From contig NOWV01000202.1 of NCBI GenBank assembly GCA_003344405.1, forward strand, positions 62,001-126,000: 64,000 nt of DNA, read 5' to 3'. Below the pieces are notes generated by a model. The model searched no databases. It was not told where the DNA came from and saw only the letters and a list, made by a program, of their open reading frames with translations. Origin of the DNA: Trichoplax sp. H2 (lineage: Eukaryota; Placozoa; Uniplacotomia; Trichoplacea). Position 1 is the first letter of the stretch; each line of letters starts with the position of its first letter. The position numbers were made by a program, and so were the translations under genes. Shown piece by piece: positions 55,651 to 64,000 of the stretch.

Positions 55651-58479
55651 CATCCATATCTGTCATCCAAATATATGCATTCTTGCCAAAAAAAATCCAC
55701 CATAGACATTTCCAGATATTTGCGTGGTCTTCTTATATCTTGAGCTATTTAATAAGATCAGTTTTCCATGGTAACTCGAAATCTTTTTCCTAACCTTCAC
55801 GACTGAAACAATCTAGGCGGTCTCCATACGCGTAAAGGGTAAACTATAATTATTGAATTCTTTAATAGATAAACATGCAGTAAGCTACCTGTGGCGATTT
55901 TAATTGATGCATCGTTTAAATTATTTTGATTGACTTAGCTTAATGAACGATTGTTAGCCAATCAGAGAAGATTTTATATCGTGAATAAACTCAGAAATAT
56001 TAATATTTATAGTAATCTGTTTAACATTTATAGAATCCATTGCGCTGTAATCGTTGAATCAATATCAATTACTCTACGCAAACTTTCACAACACTCCAAG
56101 AAAATGGTTCTTGACTGCCTAAAGATCTCTGATTTAATGCAGCAAGTAATGCAACTAGCGTTTATAAGACCTACTTTAAGTTTATTTAATTCGTTCACGC
56201 GATAATGATTCATTAATATTGTTTATGCCGGAAAATTGGGAATTCATGTCAAGGCGTATAGAACGAATTGCAAGAAACGGTGTATGCACGCACGTAGTCC
56301 CGCTTAAGTGTAACTAAGTATTTCAGTGATTTACATAAAAATTTATAACAGATCTGAAAAGAAAATTCTAATTAAAAATTAAAAACCACGAATTAAATAA
56401 AATCGCTTAACACTGGTTTTAATTTGAATTAATAAGATAAGGGAATCAGTACCGCAATATTGTTCAGCCTTACACACCATGTTTTTCTGTAGTTTATAGG
56501 AAATGTTTATCAGTGATCATAAGCTGCTGTGCATGATCATTGGTACTGTAGAAGTCGACAAAATACTACTTATATTTTGCTTCAGAAAATTCAACTGTCA
56601 ATTCTTAAAAAAAATGGGCTCGTAATAATACTGATTATAAATAAAGCTTGTTCGATATTTAGATTATAAATATTTATTTTCTAACCTCGCTACAAGTTCC
56701 AAGTTTATCTTAAATTGCTTCAGAATGGTTTTAATAAACTATAGGGAAACATGCTTCTAAAAATTAAAGAAATTTTATCCAGTTACTGTAAATATTATCG
56801 ATTTAGAACCGTAATATTAAAAATATTTCATATAGGATCATTTTCAATTGTAAGTGCTATATTAATTGAATCGTAATTAATTATCGCTCTTACACGCCTT
56901 TATGTGCAGAGCTGATGATGTCGATGCCCATCTCAAAATTTCCACCTTACTATCAAAAGTTTTAATTGTCCATAATACAGCAGCCGCAGGTCAAACTCGA
57001 ATATAAGCTAAGCTATTGATAGTTTATTGATAAAATTAATAGAAAATATAACTGAAGAGTTAGGTTAGAGTCAGCATTATTATAAAAATATGAATTAAAG
57101 AAATGATTTAAATTACAATGCTTCCATAAATTGACATGCCTAAATACCAACTGTGTAGCAGCTTAGCTTGATTAATCTTCTGCATCAGATTATCTTGACA
57201 GATTACCAGGACTGAATCCTGTACCCCATTTCTCACTCAATCTTATTTGCTTCAGGCGATTAGAAAATACTGGACCATTTCAAAACTGCTTGTCCCTCTC
57301 TTAATAATTACATGGTATTTAGATCATCTTAGGTTGTGATAAAGGTTTAAGAGCAGCAATCTAAATCCTGTTGTTTGTTCTTACATCTGTAGCGAAAATA
57401 ATTCCCCACATTTAGAAAGATATTGGTTACCGTATGGCCATATTCAACTTGGGCCTATATTTCGAGTAGTATATGAACGTTATCATAGATTATAAACTAA
57501 CATTTAAACGCAAGTATAATATTAATTTATTAATTGATTAAGTGTTAGTCTTATTCCAAAAATATAAGTATAATTACCAAAACAACCATCTTTGATTAAG
57601 GTTCAGGAACTGTACATATAGTTTATAGGTATTTATGGACATTTCTGTGTATAAAATAATTGAATTGAGTCAAAATATTATATGCAAATATTAATTTATT
57701 AGAAATCAGTTTTGTTTAGCTGGATATCTTAACTCAAGGTGGTCTTAATCCAATTTTTAGTTTAATTCCTTATCATCATCGGTTAAGAAAGATGCAATGT
57801 AGGACCATATTTAAGATCATTGTGATACTCCGATAACCTAAAATTCTCTCTTTAGATGCATACTATGGATAAATTTGAAATTTCTTTGTGAAAGGAATCC
57901 TATCTAAATCCCAGTGATTGTTTGTATTTAAACTAAAGTACATAGCCAATGTAAAATAATAATTGAAAGAAAAGTAATGTCATCCATTATTAATTAATGT
58001 TTACTATGAATTTCTTTAATAGTGTAACAGATAAAAACAAGATGCTGGATAAGAGCTCTTTTACAGGATTTGACTTTCTCTTGGAAAGTGGATTGCCGAT
58101 AAATCGATTTAAAATTTATGTAAAGTGTCTTTAATTAAGATATTAAAACAAAACCTAGTATGCCTCGTAAAATTTCCGTTCATTACATAAACTTGGTTCG
58201 TCTGCAATACCAAGGGTATCTACCATAAATATACATTCATAAGTATCTAACTTATTACAACGAAATCATAGTTTCTATTAAATTGGTGGCAGGACTATTT
58301 TTTAGTGACTTAATGATATCTTGGCAATTAAGTAGCAGGATCAAGATAAGTTTATAATCGCCAGATCTGTTATTAACCTTTGCTTCTATTTAAAGTGTGA
58401 CAGAGAATTCTTCATGATTCTAACTTACTATACGTAGCAAAATCGACTAGGGAAAATATCAGTTGTCAGAATACTTTAG
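55651..58479. other. intergenic, nothing recognised
   Basis: AT-rich sequence with short chance ORFs only. I could not support any gene on either strand. Confidence 0.45.
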
Positions 58480-59270
58480 CAGAATCTAATTCTATCTTTT
58501 CGTCCCGATAATTATGATGCCGTGACAAAACCGCAATTGAAGTTCTGCCTTTTAGTTAATATTATTTTCATCTTATGGTATTTATTGAAGATGCAAGGGA
58601 TAACGTTAGTATTAATTATCGAGATTTAGATATAGTTCTTTATTAGTGTAATTGTCTTAAAATAGTAACCTATGCTTGAATAACAATGCATTTAAATTAA
58701 CAGTATTGAAGGCCGTACAAGCTAAGCTGAATGAAAGTTAGCGAAGAGTTGTTGACTAAATTTGATCTTGCTATCTGTTAGTAACATTTCGATATTGATT
58801 TAATCGTTGTTCAGGTACTCTGCTCGTTGATAACTTCTATTTTATAACTAATTAATTGAATACTTTGTCAGATCTAAAAGTCTGCTCGTTATTATTTACT
58901 TCATCTTAACAATTAAAATATTGTGGTAGCATTATTGCAATAAAGTATCTCAAAATATTGCTGACAGAACTTCAACTTCTTTTTAACTACACTTTATTGC
59001 TTTACATAAATTGATTCGGCCACTAAATTTTCAATGCAAAATATCTATTAATATGTTTTAACATAATCTAGTTCTTTTTTCTTGTCATGATAGTTCTGAT
59101 GCTGTGACATAACCGCAACTGAAGTTCTGCCTTCAGTTAAAACATTACATTAGTTATATTGTGATAAAGTATCTGAAATTATTATGATAAGAAGTTCAAC
59201 CTTTTTCAACTATGCTTTTTTGCATTACATAATTTGATTTATCCACTAAATTACCAAATTCTATCTACTA
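58480..59270 (+). repeat. cluster of diverged repeats
   Basis: ATGCTGTGACATAACCGCAA with TGAAGTTCTGCCTT occurs near 58515 and 59098. AATAAAGTATCT followed by a TTCAAC-TTTTTCAACTA-CTT block and ACATAA-TTGATT occurs near 58938 and 59163. Order and spacing indicate an old rearranged tandem repeat. Confidence 0.55.
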
Positions 59271-59885
59271 AGTACAACTGCTGAACTTTATGGCATTTGG
59301 ACTGCAGTGCAACAGTATGATATAAATTAATATTTGCTTTTGATAGACTAGAGTATCATTCTAGTTATGATAGCATACAATATGACCGTAAGCTTTATTC
59401 ACTTTGAAATGAAAATATATTTACTGCTTATAAAATCATTTAACCGAATAATCCAAGTTATCTATAAGAAATTTAATCTTTCTATATGAGTTAATGAACT
59501 CAATCCGAATTAATTTTATACCATTAATGGTTACAGTAGTTTCTTCCAGAGAAAATGCTAGTACATTTCCTCGCTCATGATACTAAGCGCACTGATTTTA
59601 TGAATAGGATATTTCAGTCTAATTTATGCGATCTATGCTACAATAATTTAGTAGTCAACAATAGAAAATAAATTTTAATGAAATTATCACTTGCAGATAA
59701 ATTGATAACAAAAAACGATATTGATGATTTCTGTCTTGATTTTCTACATACTTGTAGTACAGCCCACATTAACATTTACGATCAGAATCATATGATTTTA
59801 CTACAATAGTTCATATTGAACGTTTGATAGTAGGATTGAACTAGTGTCTATTCTTAATTGTTATTTGCGGTATATGTAATTGTGA

Positions 59886-60511
59886 TAGTGTTATGTTCTG
59901 TATTAGAGTAGAAATATCTATGTTAGGATAATTCTGTTAGCCTATCCTTATTTAGTTAACTTCTAATTTGGATATACTGTATTTTAATATAGCACTGACT
60001 TTTTATGACAGTGACACTTATACACATACTGAAATTAATAGTTATAATAGGGAATGCAAATCATCTACTTACAGTTCAAATTATTGTGATTGTAATATAC
60101 TTATAGTAGATTGTAAATTATCATGGAAATGTTCCGTGATAGGACATATCGTAATCTGACTATTTTGTATTAGTCATTACATGTCTATATTCGTAAATAC
60201 TGTTGTCTGCATTAAGGGAGCAGTAGCTAAAATTAATACCTAATTCAGTAAATGATTCCAATGTTAATCGTATTAACTATAACTCATGAACCATTGTGGA
60301 ATAGTATATAAATGCAGTATATCGTGTAATAAAGTGGATTCTCAAACTTAGTGTTTAACGTAAAATACGAGGCGTTTAAGTCTTTGTGTAGTCTGCTAGT
60401 AGAGCAAAAGTGTTTATGATAGTGCAGATATCGTTCCTTGATACGTGGTTCAAGGAATTGGCTTATTGATCGTATATTACGTTATCTTGTTGCAAAGCTG
60501 TTTTGTGGCAG
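59886..60511 (+). repeat. ~628-bp dispersed element, copy B
   Basis: Second copy of 39815-40442, same orientation. The first hairpin reads TATCATGGA-AATGT-TCCGTGATA at 60119-60141, so a C-G pair became U-G in RNA and the stem is kept. The second hairpin (TTCCTTGA...TCAAGGAA) is unchanged. The minisatellite that follows copy A is absent here. Confidence 0.85.
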
Positions 60512-60740
60512 TAATCTACAGTTTGCAGCGGGAAAATATCAGGACCTTTACGTATTAAAGTATAGTGAAAATGATATTTAGCGTTAAGACATTGCGATAA
60601 TGGACGTGTTACACAATGTTCTATGATCATGGAGATCTTGTGTTAGGGTATTGTGTAAACGTGGTTGTGACAAACTATAAATTAGAATTAGATCCACTAC
60701 CATAATCATAAACATGGTAAAATAATATTATTTTTCTCGC

Positions 60741-61098
60741 ACCAGCAATACATAAAGTAAAAATATTTGAATTAAACTAAAATCCATCACGCTTCAGAGA
60801 AAGATGATGATTTATATGAATGATTGACGGCACGATTTAGTTATATTGTTAGCCTTAATAGAATTCTACAATTTCTTGAACATAAATTCAATCGATCCAC
60901 GTTATTATGGATTATAAGCACCGATAGTACCTAAAGTGAAAATATCTATTTTAAAAATAAAGTCCATCACGTTCTAGAGAAAGATGATAATTTACTATGA
61001 ATGATTGACGGCGTTATTTAGTAACATTGTTCGCCTCAATTGTATTCTAAGATTTCTTGAATAAAAATTCAATCGATCTACGTTATCACGGATTGTTA
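60741..61098 (+). repeat. two-copy tandem repeat, ~180-bp unit
   Basis: About 60741-60915 and 60921-61098 share AAAGT-AAAATAT, AATCCATCACG, AGAGAAAGATGATGATTTA, GAATGATTGACGGC, ATTCTA-ATTTCTTGAA and AATTCAATCGATC-ACGTTAT in the same order. The unit is non-coding. Confidence 0.75.
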
Positions 61099-64000
61099 GT
61101 CAATAAAGAAATCTTGTATGTGTAAATAACGCTTGAACTAACAAAAAATAGAATAGGAGAATAAAAGCTTTAATTAAAGCTTTAAGAATGTCTAAACAAT
61201 GGTTAATCAAGATAATCAATAGTCTATCTAAGCGAATACCTTAGCTTAATAACTGCTGCAACAAAAGGTCATCTGTTATTTCTATTTATTTTATAGAATA
61301 TGATTATCTCTATCTCAATTAAGATAAGGTAAATTAGAATAATTTATAATGGTAATGAGTGTGCGATAGCGAATTAGCGTCTTGCTTGATCATATCGTGA
61401 ACTGCTGTTATTAGTCATATAGAAAATAAATCGCTATCCTGAAGTTTTTTTATCTACTTTTCTAGCCATAGACCCAATCGGATGACGTCAAGTCGATGAA
61501 ATAAACAACAAATCAGTCCAAGTATGCATAAAAAATTCCTTCCTATTCATTATTATAATAAATCCATTCCTTCATATCCTTTAAATATAAACTTAAGAAT
61601 TAGCATCGATTAATATATTAGAGGGCAGGACAGCGATGTCGCCATTCTTTTCATTAATCTTTTTTTAGTAATACAGTAATTTTATTCTGCCATTATCGTG
61701 TTCCTTCTAGGGCTTTTCATTCCTTTTTTTATTTCATTCGCTACTTAGTGTTGTTGCATTGTTTCACCCCATGTTGTCTAGAAATCAACATCCACTGACT
61801 GTTATTGTGAAGAAAAGCAATTTATATTAGAATGTGGATATAAATTAATACAGTGTTAGAGTACTTGACCTATAGAAAAGTGTCAAACTGACCTAATCGG
61901 TACATTGACTAGCATTCAGTATTTTCATTTTTTGATCTTATAGATAGAAACGACATCAATCGATTATATTATTTTATTCATTCTTCTGGCCTATTTGATC
62001 GTCACTAATAATACATCACCGAAAAATTCACGATCAAATTAAAGCCGTGAAATACTAATTTCTTATTTGGTGATCGAATCGCTTTATTTTACAAGCAATC
62101 TCATTAAAACTTATGTCGGCTATTTCAAGATTTTAACTTATCCAGTAGTCCAATTACCAAACTTTAATATCTTAACATTTTCAAATTATTGGATAGAAAA
62201 GCTAATCGAAATTCATTGGAGCGTTAGCTCTTGTGATCATACTTTATTTTTAGGTGAACCGAAAGATAAAAAGGAACAGGACGTCCTTTCATTCATATAT
62301 CAATACAACGATTAGATACTGCTGTGATAATTCTCGTTTAAAAGAATCAACTTTTATTGGATTACCAAAATATCAGTCTCGGATTAATCTAAAGTTAATT
62401 GCCGATTTACTTTCATTCATGAACAACCGACTTGCCCAGCAATGACGAGTTGAAACTATAAATGCGGACTTAGCCTCTGACTACGATTAAATTAACATCC
62501 ATCAACGGAATCGGTAACTTTGTGACAATACGAGAAAGAAAATTACCCTGGTAGAAAGGTAAAATCGAATCAATCTATATTTTGGATATGTATTTTATGT
62601 AGTTGAATCTACCATATAACTTGCGATAATCTCCCTTTGAAAAATAAAATAGATCATAAAGTCAACTGTCTACTAGTTTCAAGCAATTGCTTCTGACACG
62701 AAAACCTTACTTAACAATCATCGTTGATTATTACACAACTGCTGCCTATATCTAGTTTTGTCTCGGTGTAATATCTGATCTCCTATTACTAATACAGTAA
62801 TATGTAATTTAATTCCTTACATTATTCTTAATTTATATTTTTTATCAGTTTAACTCTGTACAATAGCGAAATTGTCTTGATAGCATTGAATTTTTTACCA
62901 TAAATCCATTACAGGACTCCGGAATTCTTGATCAAGTCCTACGTATCTAAGTAAATAATAGTTGTTTGTCTAGTTATTTCCTCACAAAGTTGAATGCACT
63001 GTGCTATTTGTTGCCAGTTTATCATAATGTGCATACTAATTCCTGTACATTATTGTAGTTACTAGCCCAATATCTCACATTTTAGTCCACCATGTTGGAC
63101 ATAGATTATACTTAATCAGTCTTTACTGCCGGATATGTCTCTGCGATAGAAATATGAAGATACCTTAATCTACGAAATTTATCAATGTCTAAATACCCTT
63201 ATTAGTTTATATTGAACTAAAGCAGATACTTTTTGTATCAATAGATGAATATTATTAGTTTATTTGCCTCATTATTATTTTATTAAGAGTAAACTGGGAT
63301 ATACTATTCTAACGTAGTTTGTGAGATATTTTTCTCGAAAATTTTGCATTCTAATTTTAATTACGTATAGATAGAAATCGCACAAACGTCCTGTAATGAT
63401 CATTGTAAAGCCAAGTACAAAACTAAAAGTTATTTTAGAAGCAGGAAAGTTACGATAAGTGCTATACAGCTTTCTGTACCTTATTTTTTGAAAAGTGTTT
63501 CTGTAGAGAAAAAAATAGCCTGAGAAGTTTATAATTCATCATATTCTAGCGTAGATGTCGGCTTAGGATATCTAACATTTCGATGTTTACTTCAAATACA
63601 GTCTGTTTATTTATTCTTATTTTACCTTTTATAAAGAAGCGATTGGCTAATTAAAACATACAATATAAAGATAACTTTTGCAATTCATATAATATATCTA
63701 TACGATGTTATCATAGTGATACTGCGCGGTTGCTGGCCATACTAGTATTAATTGATTCCAATTTTCGTTAAAATAACATAATTTTACTTTCTTATTTCCC
63801 TCCTTCTGATATCAACTATGCAATATTACTTGATCCAATATAACTATCATTTATGTAAACGTATATACAGTTATCACACCATCTAGTTACAGTTTTAAGT
63901 TTACAAAGGATATTTTCTTACTTATTAACTTACATCAGCTGTATAAGCCTTGGGAATAAATATCGTATGTAGATAATAGGTATCATCTGCTGTAGTAATG
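61099..64000. other. intergenic; one broken ORF pair
   Basis: AT-rich. Two overlapping plus-strand frames at 62067-62315 and 62254-62445 could be one frameshifted coding stretch (see findings). Nothing else was recognised to the window end. Confidence 0.45.

Noticed and set aside
1-64000. tRNA, rRNA, CRISPR arrays or bacterial operon signals
   Set aside because: No B-box-containing cloverleaf, ribosomal segment or regular repeat-spacer array was seen. The window is eukaryotic, so ribosome binding sites and operons do not apply.

Overview
This is a eukaryotic, AT-rich window with long gene-poor stretches, short introns (mostly about 100-400 nt), three 20-N scaffold gaps and many diverged tandem repeats. 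The gene content is animal: class A GPCRs, AMD1, MGME1, OSCP1 and a STPR-repeat protein. Intron-rich housekeeping genes, intronless class A GPCRs and low gene density together fit an early-branching animal. My best guess is a placozoan (Trichoplax/Hoilungia-like), but that is inference from gene style, not a database match.

Layout. 1-3700: degenerate ~200-bp tandem repeats, two assembly gaps flanked by an exact 164-nt duplication, otherwise no recognised coding sequence. 3704-3815 (-): first coding exon of OSCP1; its remaining exons were not found in the window. 4814-5095 (+): an unidentified exon-like ORF behind a strong splice acceptor. 5600-6620: two families of tandem repeats. 8582-10433 (-): a four-exon MGME1 (mitochondrial DNA exonuclease) gene. 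10798-12000: a foldback element and a haplotype-like duplication around a gap. 12944-16434 (-): a complete 12-exon AMD1 (S-adenosylmethionine decarboxylase) gene of 335 residues. It includes a 28-nt microexon and what looks like a U12-type AT-AC intron.

The ~2.3 kb between AMD1 and the divergently transcribed STPR gene (18778-19674, +) is filled by a remarkable array of the self-complementary motif TACTGTACAGTA. A GC-rich block is reiterated inside it, and the array is split by a dispersed repeat that also occurs at 22.8 kb. The STPR protein carries six 23-residue Arg/Lys-rich repeats, a known DNA-binding fold. A DNA-binding protein encoded next to a palindromic array in a bidirectional promoter region is the most interesting combination here; any functional link is only a hypothesis.

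20-64 kb is gene-poor. It has two related intronless class A GPCRs (30767-31855 +; 42115-43068 -) and one intronless secreted DUF2252 protein (50377-51753 -). Likely gene relics include a frameshifted CAP-Gly fragment near 34.5 kb and a possible cadherin-like ORF near 44.3 kb. A ~628-bp element at 39.8 kb is repeated at 59.9 kb with two conserved hairpins, and several tandem duplications occur at 54-61 kb. I saw no tRNA, rRNA or CRISPR. All multi-exon models were built by eye from splice sites plus family conservation, so exon edges deserve transcript confirmation.
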